From Rhizobium viscosum (GTDB taxonomy: Bacteria; Pseudomonadota; Alphaproteobacteria; Rhizobiales; Rhizobiaceae), in assembly GCF_014873945.1 (NCBI RefSeq), contig NZ_JADBEC010000001.1, forward strand, positions 868,001-932,000: a stretch of DNA of 64,000 nt, written 5' to 3'. The notes below the pieces were generated by a model, which worked only from the letters and a program-made list of their open reading frames with translations, was not told where the DNA came from and searched no databases. Of this stretch, positions 44,468 through 52,487 are shown one piece after another. The first letter of the stretch is position 1; the number at the start of each line of letters is the position of its first letter. A program made the position numbers and the translations under genes.

Positions 44468-44938
44468 TCAGAGAAAACCAATCCACCTGCCGGCGACGAC
44501 AGCGGCGATCCATATCATCGCCGAAAGAGCCGCGGAGAACCGCATGGCGGGACGGACGATGCCGATCGTGATTGCGGTTCGCCAGCCCTGCCCGGCATGA
44601 ACCACCAGCACATTGAGGATACCGAAAGCGATTAGTCCGAGCTTGGCGAGGAAGGCGGGATTGGCGGCATACTCACCCGGGCGGACGCTGAAGAGGCAGA
44701 AGCCGGTCAGCAAAGCCAGGGCGAGGCCGACGCCGGCCGAGCGGGACAGGAATGGCGCGATGACTTCCAATGGCACCTTCTCGAACAAACCTGCAAGCCT
44801 GAGATCAAGCGGCAGGATAGCGCCCACCAGAAGGCCGATTGCCAGGATATGGGCGGCATTGACGAACATGTAAAGTGTCGCGGAGCGCCGAAGCTCGACC
44901 GCGAGCGTGGTGGCAGCCAGCCATTCGAGAAGCTCCAT
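44468..44938 (-). CDS. Small integral membrane protein (DUF6644/DUF2214-like)
   Basis: A 156-residue protein with four hydrophobic segments (about 20-40, 55-77, 88-108 and 127-147). The first contains LYMFVNAAHILAIGLLVGAILPLDLRL, whose His-containing helix resembles the DUF6644 and DUF2214 membrane families. The function is unknown; a haem- or metal-related role has not been shown. It begins 7 bp after the stop of the small secreted protein gene, so the two form one translational unit. The frame continues 19 codons upstream inside that gene, but the ATG at 44938 gives the natural membrane-protein start. Confidence 0.72.
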   Translation of the reverse strand: MELLEWLAATTLAVELRRSATLYMFVNAAHILAIGLLVGAILPLDLRLAGLFEKVPLEVIAPFLSRSAGVGLALALLTGFCLFSVRPGEYAANPAFLAKLGLIAFGILNVLVVHAGQGWRTAITIGIVRPAMRFSAALSAMIWIAAVVAGRWIGFL

Positions 44939-44945
44939 GACGACT

Positions 44946-45332
44946 TCAGTTCGTCTGGATGCGTTCCGGATAGATATCGTAGCGCTTTTCACCAATGGTG
45001 ATGCGCACCGCCTTCAGCCGCTTCTCTGTACGGTCCTGCGAACGGTTTCCGAGCGCTATGACCTGATCGCCAGGCTTTGCGACACCTTCCACGAAACCGG
45101 CGCGTTCCGTCTGGCGCGGATTGCCAAGCTCGACGCGCCAGACACCGTCATCAACGGTTGCAACATCGAGCGTCGGATGCGGCCCGCCCATCGAGATCTG
45201 CTGGATGGTGCCGCGAAGCTCGATCTGGTCCGCTTCCGCCCATGACCAGCCGTGATGGGCCGCAGCACCGGTTGCGACTGTAGCCGACAGCAGGACAGCC
45301 GCCAGCGCTCTCTTTCCCGAAAGTCCAAACAT
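44946..45332 (-). CDS. DUF6152 family periplasmic protein
   Basis: A 128-residue exported protein. The signal peptide ends at about residue 25 (ATGAAAHHG), and the mature N-terminus is HHGWSWAEADQIELRGTI, the His-His-Gly start seen in DUF6152. A small beta-barrel-like domain follows (WRVELGNPRQTERAGF, GDQVIALGNRS, RITIGEKRYDIYPER). The exposed His pair at the processed N-terminus could bind copper or another metal, but this is speculation. The ATG has GGGAGAAA. It is co-transcribed with the membrane protein gene and divergent from the ClC channel. Confidence 0.75.
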   Translation of the reverse strand: MFGLSGKRALAAVLLSATVATGAAAHHGWSWAEADQIELRGTIQQISMGGPHPTLDVATVDDGVWRVELGNPRQTERAGFVEGVAKPGDQVIALGNRSQDRTEKRLKAVRITIGEKRYDIYPERIQTN

Positions 45333-45474
45333 GATGTTTCTCCCTACCCGAATGCACGGGCAGGTGGAGCATGGACGGCGGAAAGGAAGGCATTTCACCA
45401 AATCTTGAAGAAAGGGGTGGTCCTGCGCCGGCAAACAGGTTTAGGAAGAGATCATATTCAACATCTCCCCCGGC

Positions 45475-46818
45475 ATGCCAGTGTTGTACCGCAAGTCCAG
45501 ACTCCTCCGCCGATCCCGCGTCCTGTGGGGTTCCTTTTCGCTCTGGCGGCCGCGGCTGATCTTCTGGTGCGGGGCGCTCGCGATCGGCATTATCAGCGTC
45601 GGCTTCGCCAAACTTGCCGATCTCGCGCAGAAAGCCTTTTCGGCCACGACCGCTTCGGGCGAATGGAGCTTTCTGCTGCCGCTGGTCATCACCCCTCTCG
45701 GTTTCATGCTGTCGGCCTATCTTGCGATAACGCTCTTCCCGAACTCGCAGGGCAGCGGCATTCCGCAGGCGATAGCAGCGCGGCACCTGCGCGAGGAGGA
45801 CGACCGGACGCGCCTTCTGTCGCTACGGCTGGCTTTCGGCAAGATCGTGCTGACCGTGCTTGGGCTCTTCAGTGGCGCATCGATCGGCCGCGAGGGGCCA
45901 ACGGTGCAGGTCGGAGCCTCCATCATGCTGGCCGTCGCCCGGTTCGGCGGCATGGCGCAGGCACGAGGGCTGATCCTTGCCGGCTCCGCGGCGGGTATTG
46001 CCGCTGCCTTCAACACGCCGCTCGCCGGCATCGTCTTTGCGATAGAAGAGATGAGCAGGACCTATGAATCGCGTGCAAACGGGCTGGTACTGACTGCAGT
46101 CATTCTCTCGGGTCTGGCCGCGCTCGGGCTTGCCGGCAGCTACAACTATTTTGGCACGACCTCCGTCGCGCCTGCGACGATGCGAGACTGGGAACTGGTC
46201 CTCATTTGCGGGATCGGCGGTGGCGTGCTTGGAGCGGCCTTCAGCGGGATGGCGCTTCACATCGGGCAGCATGTCCGCCGCTGGGCGCATTCGCAGCCGT
46301 TGCGGCGCATGTTGATGCTGGCGACGGCCTGCGGTCTTGCCGTTGCCGTGATCGGCGTCATTTCCGGCGGTGCGACCTTTGGCACCGGGTACGAACAGGC
46401 AAAGGGCGCTGTCGAGGGCCAGGTCTTACCTCCGCTCTTTTTCGTCGAAAAGTTGCTGGCGAGCTTTCTTTCGATGCTCTCCGGCATCCCGGGCGGCATC
46501 TTCGCGCCGTCGCTCGCGGTCGGCGCCGGCTTCGGCAGCACCGTCGGATATCTGATGGGAAGCGGTATCGCGCTTGCGGCCATTCTCGGCATGGCAGGCT
46601 ATTTCTCCGGCGTCGTGCAGGCGCCGATGACGGCCTTCGTCATCATTCTGGAAATGACGGGAGATCATCAGGCCGTCATACCGATCATGGCTGTTTCGAT
46701 GATCGGTTATGTCACCTCGCGCATTCTGTCTCGCGAGCCGCTCTATCACGGCCTGTCGCGGGTCTTCATTGCCGCGGCGATCCGGGCGCGGCGCGCGAAG
46801 GAAGTGGCGGAAGGCTGA
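45475..46818 (+). CDS. ClC family chloride channel / H+-Cl- antiporter
   Basis: A 447-residue membrane protein with the ClC signature loops: NSQGSGIPQ (selectivity region), GREGPTVQVGA with the gating glutamate, and GGIFAPSLAVGAGFG. Because the gating Glu is kept, it is probably an H+/Cl- exchanger, with a role in acid or salt stress. There is no C-terminal CBS domain. The start is uncertain since no good ribosome binding site lies before the ATG at 45475. It is divergent from the DUF6152-membrane protein pair and convergent with the Rrf2 regulator gene. Confidence 0.9.
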   Translation: MPVLYRKSRLLRRSRVLWGSFSLWRPRLIFWCGALAIGIISVGFAKLADLAQKAFSATTASGEWSFLLPLVITPLGFMLSAYLAITLFPNSQGSGIPQAIAARHLREEDDRTRLLSLRLAFGKIVLTVLGLFSGASIGREGPTVQVGASIMLAVARFGGMAQARGLILAGSAAGIAAAFNTPLAGIVFAIEEMSRTYESRANGLVLTAVILSGLAALGLAGSYNYFGTTSVAPATMRDWELVLICGIGGGVLGAAFSGMALHIGQHVRRWAHSQPLRRMLMLATACGLAVAVIGVISGGATFGTGYEQAKGAVEGQVLPPLFFVEKLLASFLSMLSGIPGGIFAPSLAVGAGFGSTVGYLMGSGIALAAILGMAGYFSGVVQAPMTAFVIILEMTGDHQAVIPIMAVSMIGYVTSRILSREPLYHGLSRVFIAAAIRARRAKEVAEG

Positions 46819-47265
46819 TCAGGCAAGCAGCCGGGTAACTTCCGCACCGCGCTTGGTGCCGACAGCATCGGCAATCGTCGTCGAGAACAGCACCTTGCGG
46901 GTGGCGTCCGCTACCTTGGCGAAGACGTGGCGAATTTGGCACGTCTGCTCTCCGTCACAATCATCGCACTTGCGGTAGGCGGTGATCGACAGGCAGGGCA
47001 GCGGCGCGATCGGGCCATCGATGATACGCAGGATTTCCCCGAAGGTGATGCTGTGGGCCGGCTTCAGCAGCAGGTATCCGCCCTGCTTGCCGCGGCGGCT
47101 GACGACGATGCCGTGATGTTTGAGGTCGAGCAGGATCTGTTCCAGAAACTTCTTCGGGATCTTTTGCTGCACGGCAATGTCGGAGATCATGACCGGCTCG
47201 TCAGCCGCAGCTTCCGCCAGAACCGTCAGCGCCCGCAGCGCATATTTTGCCTTTTGCGTAATCAT
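46819..47265 (-). CDS. Rrf2 family transcriptional regulator, probable control of cysHDN
   Basis: A 148-residue Rrf2 winged-helix regulator. The N-terminal MITQKAKYALRALTVLAE and the IAVQQKIPKKFLEQILLDLKHHGIV...GKQGGYLLLKP region are diagnostic. The cysteine set between about 91 and 110 (PCLSIT-x(4)-CDDCDGEQTC) could ligate an Fe-S cluster, as in IscR-type proteins, although the spacing is its own. It is divergent from the sulfate-assimilation genes cysH-cysD-cysN across about 420 bp, so it likely governs cysteine synthesis, similar in principle to CymR. The ATG at 47265 is preferred over a start six codons upstream. Confidence 0.85.
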   Translation of the reverse strand: MITQKAKYALRALTVLAEAAADEPVMISDIAVQQKIPKKFLEQILLDLKHHGIVVSRRGKQGGYLLLKPAHSITFGEILRIIDGPIAPLPCLSITAYRKCDDCDGEQTCQIRHVFAKVADATRKVLFSTTIADAVGTKRGAEVTRLLA

Positions 47266-47485
47266 CTCGGACCGTCGACACACACAGAGCGGTGTCGAAT
47301 CCCGACATCGCCAAAAAAGCTAACTGCCTCTATCGCACGGCCAGCATGAACGGAATTTGAACGCACTGGAAAAAGCCTTGAGAGACAAGTATTTTGGCCC
47401 CGTTTTTCACCCTCGGCCAACAGCTGATAATCTATGTCAAAAGAGGGCAATTTTCATCATTCCTGCCATCAATTCAAATTTCCAA

Positions 47486-47514
47486 TTGACAGGCGCCGTG
47501 TAACACTACTATTT
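47486..47514 (+). promoter_or_regulatory. Sigma-70-type promoter for cysHDN
   Basis: TTGACA (47486-47491), a 17-bp spacer and CTATTT (47509-47514) match the rhizobial housekeeping consensus; a second CTATAG lies just after. The distance to cysH leaves an untranslated leader of about 160 bases. The AT-rich sequence on either side (CAAATTTCCAATTG) could bind the divergent Rrf2 protein. Confidence 0.45.
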
Positions 47515-47685
47515 CTATAGACATTAAGTTCGAGGCGTCCTTTCTGCGCCGGCGGCTGCTTTTCTGCATTGCGGCAGGATGGGAGAGATATTTGCTCCGC
47601 TAAGCAGTCCTTTCGAAATCCCTTTTTCTGTCCGATCCGCCCTTCAGCTGTAATACTCCGGCCAATATCAAGGACAGGATCCCCC

Positions 47686-48429
47686 ATGACTGTTATCAAT
47701 CCGATCGAAGAAGCCGAGGCTTTGGCTGACAAGCTTTCGGGTCTCGACCTTGCTGGCCGGCTTTCGTTTGTCGCCGGCCTTGGCGGGCGTGTGGTCTTCA
47801 CCACTTCGCTCGGCATCGAGGACCAGGTCATATCAGCCGAAATCGGCACGCATCGCCTGCCGATCGATGTCGTTACGCTGCAGACGGGCCGGCTTTTCCC
47901 CCAAACGCTTGCGCTTATCGACGAGACCGAGAGCCAGTACGACATTCACATCACCCGCTATGAACCGGAGCAGGCCGACATCGACGCTTACGCGGCGAAA
48001 TACGGCATGAACGGTTTCTACGAGAGCGTCGAAGCCAGGCATGCCTGTTGTGGCGTGCGCAAGCTGAAGCCGCTTGCGCGGGCGCTGGCAGGCGCGACGA
48101 TCTGGATTACCGGCCTGCGCCGCGGCCAATCGGCCAATCGCGCCGAGACGCCCTTTGCCGAATATGACGCAGAGCGACACCTCTTGAAGGTCAACCCGCT
48201 CGCCGATTGGGACATCGACAGGATCAAGGCCTTCGTCGCCGACAACGGTGTGCCGATAAACCCGCTGCATGCCCGCGGCTATCCCTCGATCGGCTGCGAG
48301 CCTTGCACCCGCGCCATCAAGCCCGGTGAGCCCGAACGTGCCGGCCGCTGGTGGTGGGAACAGGACGAAAAGCGCGAATGCGGTCTGCATGTCGCCGAAG
48401 AGGCGGTGTCGATCGCCGTGCAGCAATAA
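47686..48429 (+). CDS. cysH: Adenylylsulfate (APS) reductase, CysH type with 4Fe-4S cysteines
   Basis: A 247-residue reductase of the PAPS/APS reductase family. It has Cys121-Cys122 ([10 protein letters not shown]) and Cys204/Cys207 (GCEPC), the four cysteines that bind a 4Fe-4S cluster in APS-using enzymes, in addition to the catalytic Cys232 in the ECGLH tail. PAPS-specific enzymes lack the four. It therefore probably reduces APS directly to sulfite with thioredoxin, so no APS kinase is needed. It is the first gene of cysH-cysD-cysN. The ATG at 47686 follows AAGGACAGGA; in-frame upstream sequence is untranslated leader. Confidence 0.93.
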   Translation: MTVINPIEEAEALADKLSGLDLAGRLSFVAGLGGRVVFTTSLGIEDQVISAEIGTHRLPIDVVTLQTGRLFPQTLALIDETESQYDIHITRYEPEQADIDAYAAKYGMNGFYESVEARHACCGVRKLKPLARALAGATIWITGLRRGQSANRAETPFAEYDAERHLLKVNPLADWDIDRIKAFVADNGVPINPLHARGYPSIGCEPCTRAIKPGEPERAGRWWWEQDEKRECGLHVAEEAVSIAVQQ

Positions 48430-48446
48430 GAAGTCTGGAGTATTTT

Positions 48447-49400
48447 ATGCCCGATACCCGTCAGGATACGGAACTGACCAATCCGCAGAGCGCCAAGCCG
48501 CCGCTCGACCCGCATCTGAAAGCCCTGGAAAACGAAGCGATCCACATCTTCCGCGAAGTTGCTGCCGAATTCGAGCGTCCCGTGATGCTCTATTCGATCG
48601 GCAAGGATTCCTCCGTTCTGCTGCATCTTGCCCGCAAGGCCTTCTATCCCGGCCGCGTGCCCTTCCCGCTGCTGCACGTCAACACTGGCTGGAAGTTCGC
48701 GGAGATGATCACCTTCCGCAACGAGATTGTGAAGAAATACGATCTCGACCTGATCGAGTACATCAATCCACGCGGGGCGGCTGAAAATATCACGCCCTTC
48801 ACCTTTGGCTCTGCCCGCTATACCGACATCATGAAGACGGAAGCGCTGCGCAATGCGCTGGATGCCGGCCAGTACGACGCAGCCTTCGGCGGCGCGCGGC
48901 GCGATGAGGAAGCTTCCCGCGCCAAGGAACGCATCTATTCCTTCCGCACGCCCGATCATCGCTGGGATCCGCGTAACCAGCGCCCGGAACTCTGGAATGT
49001 CTATAACGGCCAGATCCGCAAGGGAGAGAGCGTGCGCGTTTTCCCGCTATCGAACTGGACCGAGGTCGACATCTGGCGCTACATCCAGGCCGAGGAAATT
49101 CCGATCGTGCCGCTCTATTTCGCGGCCAAGCGCCCTTATGTCGAGCGCGACGGCATGATGATAGCGGCCTCCGATCCGCGCCTGGAGCTGCTGCCCGGCG
49201 AAACCAAGCAGGAAGACTTCATCCGCTTCCGCACGCTCGGCTGCTTCCCGCTGACGGGCGCGATCCGCTCGACCGCTACTACCCTTGAAGACATTATCGC
49301 GGAGCTGGAGATCGCCACGGTTTCCGAGCGCCAGGGCCGCGCCATCGACCGCGACCAGTCCGGCTCCATGGAAAAGAAGAAGCGTGAAGGATATTTCTGA
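48447..49400 (+). CDS. cysD: Sulfate adenylyltransferase subunit 2
   Basis: A 317-residue ATP sulfurylase catalytic subunit. The PP-loop motif [13 protein letters not shown] lies near residue 49, and [19 protein letters not shown] and [22 protein letters not shown] are typical CysD blocks. It makes APS from ATP and sulfate, driven by GTP hydrolysis in CysN. It starts 17 bp after cysH with GGAG-like TCTGGAG upstream, and its stop is 1 bp from the cysN start, so expression is coupled. In-frame codons before 48447 overlap cysH. Confidence 0.95.
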   Translation: MPDTRQDTELTNPQSAKPPLDPHLKALENEAIHIFREVAAEFERPVMLYSIGKDSSVLLHLARKAFYPGRVPFPLLHVNTGWKFAEMITFRNEIVKKYDLDLIEYINPRGAAENITPFTFGSARYTDIMKTEALRNALDAGQYDAAFGGARRDEEASRAKERIYSFRTPDHRWDPRNQRPELWNVYNGQIRKGESVRVFPLSNWTEVDIWRYIQAEEIPIVPLYFAAKRPYVERDGMMIAASDPRLELLPGETKQEDFIRFRTLGCFPLTGAIRSTATTLEDIIAELEIATVSERQGRAIDRDQSGSMEKKKREGYF

Positions 49401-49401
49401 G

Positions 49402-50886
49402 ATGAGTGCAGCAATTCCCGCAAACGTCGTCGCCGTGCCCGCCGCCGAGCCTCTGAAGGCCGTGCGCGACTCGCGCCCGTTGCGCCTCATCACCTGCGGC
49501 AGCGTCGATGACGGCAAGTCTACCCTGATCGGCCGCCTGCTCTGGGACACCAAGGCAGTCAAGGAAGACCAGGCAGCAGCGCTTCGCCGCGATTCCACCG
49601 GCAAGCAGAACGATCTCGGCCTGCCCGATTTCGCGCTGTTGCTCGACGGCCTGCAGGCCGAGCGCGAACAGGGCATCACCATCGATGTCGCCTATCGCTA
49701 TTTCTCGACCGACAAGCGCTCCTTCATCGTCGCCGACACACCCGGCCACGAGCAGTATACCCGCAACATGGCGACCGGCGCTTCGACCGCCGATCTTGCC
49801 GTATTGCTGGTCGATGCCCGCGCCGGCATTCTCGAGCAGACGCGCCGCCATGCGACGATCGCCTCCTTGCTCGGCATCAAGCAGTTCGTACTCGCCGTCA
49901 ACAAGATCGACCTGACGAACTATGACCGTGCCGGCTTCGACAAGATCACCCACGAGTTCAAGGAATTTGCGCTGTCGCTTGGCGTCAAGCAGATCACCGC
50001 GATCCCGATGTCGGCATTGAAGGGCGAGAACGTCGTCTATTCCGGCCAGGCAGCCATGCCGTGGTATAACGGCCCGACGCTGGTCGAGACGCTGGAACAC
50101 GCAACCGTGCGCTCCGGCCAGTCGACCGGCTTCCGCCTCTCGGTACAGCGCGTCTCGCGCCCCGGCGAAAGCTTTCGCGGCTATCAGGGCACGGTTGCCG
50201 GCGGTTCGGTGAAGCCTGGTGACAGCGTCATGATCCTGCCGTCGGGCATGGTCGCCAATGTGACCAAGATCGTCACCTTCGATCTGGTGCGCAATGCGGC
50301 CGTTGCCGGTGACGCGATCACGCTCGTTCTCGACCGTCAGGTGGATGTGGCACGCGGCGACATGATCGTCTCGATCGACAGCCAGCCGCAGACCGGTCTT
50401 TCCTTCGACGCACAGGTCGTTGCCCTGCAGCCTGAAGGCATTGAAGCCGGCAAGCGCTACTGGCTGAAGAGCGGCTCGCGCCGCCAGCGTGTCCAGGTCG
50501 AACCCGTCAGCCAGCTGGAACTGAAGAGCGGCACCTGGAACTCGGCTCAGCGGCTCTACATGAACGCCATCGGCAAGGTGCGCCTGGTTTTCGACGAAGC
50601 CGCGATCTTCGATCCCTATGAACAGAACCGGGCCACCGGCTCCTTCATCCTGATCGACCCGGAGACCAACAACACGATCGCCGGCGGCATGGTGACCGGG
50701 AAGCGCGCCGACGTCAGCGGCCTTCATGGCAATGATGCCCGCGTGATCCTGTCGCTTCCGGCCGATCTCGCCGAGCAGATCATGGCAAGCGAGTTGTTCG
50801 CCAAGCGCAGCCACGAAGCGGAGGTGCGCCGCATGACGGCATCGGAAGCGGCCGAACTCTGGTCGAGCGCGGCAAGCGATATCTAA
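49402..50886 (+). CDS. cysN: Sulfate adenylyltransferase subunit 1 (GTPase)
   Basis: A 494-residue translation-factor-like GTPase. The P-loop GSVDDGKST is at about residue 34, followed by the DxPGH motif (ADTPGHEQYTRNMATGAS) and NKID (VNKIDLTNYD), then two beta-barrel domains. It activates CysD for APS synthesis. The protein ends after the second barrel without the APS kinase (CysC) domain found in NodQ fusions, consistent with an APS reductase that does not need PAPS. A strong terminator follows directly. Confidence 0.95.
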   Translation: MSAAIPANVVAVPAAEPLKAVRDSRPLRLITCGSVDDGKSTLIGRLLWDTKAVKEDQAAALRRDSTGKQNDLGLPDFALLLDGLQAEREQGITIDVAYRYFSTDKRSFIVADTPGHEQYTRNMATGASTADLAVLLVDARAGILEQTRRHATIASLLGIKQFVLAVNKIDLTNYDRAGFDKITHEFKEFALSLGVKQITAIPMSALKGENVVYSGQAAMPWYNGPTLVETLEHATVRSGQSTGFRLSVQRVSRPGESFRGYQGTVAGGSVKPGDSVMILPSGMVANVTKIVTFDLVRNAAVAGDAITLVLDRQVDVARGDMIVSIDSQPQTGLSFDAQVVALQPEGIEAGKRYWLKSGSRRQRVQVEPVSQLELKSGTWNSAQRLYMNAIGKVRLVFDEAAIFDPYEQNRATGSFILIDPETNNTIAGGMVTGKRADVSGLHGNDARVILSLPADLAEQIMASELFAKRSHEAEVRRMTASEAAELWSSAASDI

Positions 50887-50887
50887 G

Positions 50888-50915
50888 AAAAAAGGGGCCG
50901 ATCGGCCCCTTTTTT
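50888..50915. terminator. Terminator after cysN
   Basis: A perfect 12-bp stem (AAAAAAGGGGCC / GGCCCCTTTTTT) around the loop GATC ends the cysHDN transcript and overlaps the stop region of the convergent LacI gene. Poly-A and poly-T flanks make it bidirectional. Confidence 0.88.
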
Positions 50916-51966
50916 ATTGCTTCGGCATCGAGCGTGTCGACCCGCGCTCGATGATCGAGAAGCCGAGATCGACCCTCTGCTCTTCCGGCGGCTCCTCGCG
51001 GATGGCGCGCAGCAGCATATCGGCGGCGCGGCGGCCGAGGTCATGACGCGGAACATGCACCGTCGTCAGGGATGGCGAGGTAAACTGCGCGAACTCCAGA
51101 TCGTTGAAGCCGCAGATACCGAAATCATCCGGCACCTTGATGCCGCGTTCATTGCACTCGATCAGAGCGCCAAGAGCGAGATCGTCGTTTTGCGCGAGGA
51201 TCGCATCGAGATCAGGCATCCGCTCCAGCAACTCGGTGAACAGTCGCCGTCCGAGACCGATGCTCGTGGAGCCGTCGACGCCGTGCATCAGCGATGGATT
51301 GCCGAGGCCGGCCTGGCGCATCGCCTCCTCATGTCCCGCACGACTACGGCGCGAGCGAATGTCGCTTATCCCGCCGATGAAACCAATCCGCTTGTATCCT
51401 TTCGACAGGAGGAAACGGGTGGCGGCTGTCGCGGCCACATGATGCGACATGCCGACAAGCAGCGTTTCCGGCGGCTGGCTGAGATCGGCAACATGGGCGA
51501 CCGGAAAGGCGGCTGCATCCATCAGCATCGCAAGGCCGTCATAATATTCCGCGTTCACGAGGATGATCCCGGCCGGCTTCTGCGCCAGGAAGGATTTGAA
51601 CTGGCTGATTTCCTGATCAGCGTCGTTGAGGGTGTTGGCATATTGCACGCGCAGATCCGTAGCGCGCAACCGCTCCTCGATGCCCATCATCACGCCGGTA
51701 AAGCAGGGGTGGTGAAGCGAGGGCGTTATGACGCCGACGATGCCGCTGTGACGGCCGGCAAGCGCGCGAGCCGCAAGATTGGGGATGTAACCCATTTCGT
51801 CGACAGTGCGCAGGATGACCTCGCGCAGCTCTTCTGAGACGATTTCGGGGTTGCGAAGCGCGCGCGAGATGGTGATCGGACTGACCCCTACCCTCTTTGC
51901 GACGTCGCTCAGCTTCACATGGGAACCGCGCTTCTTTTCCCGCCCCGGCTTCACTGAATCCCTCAT
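50914..51966 (-). CDS. LacI family transcriptional regulator
   Basis: A 350-residue LacI/GntR-like repressor. The DNA-binding part reads VKLSDVAKRVGVSPITISRALRNPEIVSEELREVILRTVDEMGYIPNLAARAL, with the hinge helix at NLAARALAGRHSG, followed by a periplasmic-binding-like sensor domain. It resembles the GntR/IdnR branch. Relatives sense sugars or sugar acids; no target operon is adjacent. The start may be at 51966 or four codons upstream (51978); the former has GCGGGAAG closer by. Upstream lies a roughly 500-bp gap with an inverted repeat that it may bind. Confidence 0.88.
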   Translation of the reverse strand: MRDSVKPGREKKRGSHVKLSDVAKRVGVSPITISRALRNPEIVSEELREVILRTVDEMGYIPNLAARALAGRHSGIVGVITPSLHHPCFTGVMMGIEERLRATDLRVQYANTLNDADQEISQFKSFLAQKPAGIILVNAEYYDGLAMLMDAAAFPVAHVADLSQPPETLLVGMSHHVAATAATRFLLSKGYKRIGFIGGISDIRSRRSRAGHEEAMRQAGLGNPSLMHGVDGSTSIGLGRRLFTELLERMPDLDAILAQNDDLALGALIECNERGIKVPDDFGICGFNDLEFAQFTSPSLTTVHVPRHDLGRRAADMLLRAIREEPPEEQRVDLGFSIIERGSTRSMPKQ

Positions 51967-51978
51967 CGCTTCCCGCAT

Positions 51979-52487
51979 GCCACCGCGAGCCCCGCCTCCC
52001 GTCGATTCGCAGCCTTCCCTTTCTGAAGAAAAATTAATTTAGAGTCTACTAACATTTTAAAGTCCATCTCAACCGAAACGCGAAAAAACATGAACAAATA
52101 TCGCAAATGTTTCGGTTTAATACGTCGCTTGCAGGCTGATGGATCACGGAAAAGTGGAATATATTTCACTATTCTGGCGCCTCGCGAGGCAGGCAACACG
52201 AGCGCCGGGATAATTTCGGCAATGCTTGGCCAGTCAAGATTAAATTATAGTAATGTGTTACGATACCGTAATATAAACATGATCAATGTTTAATTTGTAA
52301 ATCCCGCAGAACGGATCATATAGGTATCAAGCGCCAATTCTTACCGATCATAGTATTCGCCAAATCATACAGGCGAAATATAAGTAATCAACGGTAAAAG
52401 CTGGTGGAAATACTCGTTGACGCCAAGGTCCATGGCATGGAACCAAGACGCCATTCAATGCCAACGCTCTCGCAAGGGACTTCCACT
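51979..52487. other. 509-bp AT-rich intergenic region between LacI regulator and HtrA
   Basis: The stretch is markedly more AT-rich than its surroundings and has no credible gene. It contains the inverted repeat AACCGAAAC (52071-52079) / GTTTCGGTT (52109-52117), which may be an operator for the LacI protein, and it must hold the divergent promoters of both genes. I could not place a sigma-E-like or sigma-70 promoter for htrA with confidence. Confidence 0.5.

Noticed and set aside
44300..44635. 111-codon frame in the gap before the DUF6644-like gene
   Set aside because: It lacks a ribosome binding site that fits its start, overlaps the next gene and has an Arg-rich out-of-frame composition. 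Only the short transposase-like fragment is kept, at low confidence.
46819..47265. Reading the Rrf2 protein as the iron regulator RirA
   Set aside because: Its cysteine spacing and its position opposite cysHDN point to sulfur metabolism; RirA normally sits elsewhere and governs iron uptake.
49294..50814. 506-codon open frame opposite cysN
   Set aside because: CysN motifs are intact on the other strand; the antisense product is low-complexity and unlike any family.
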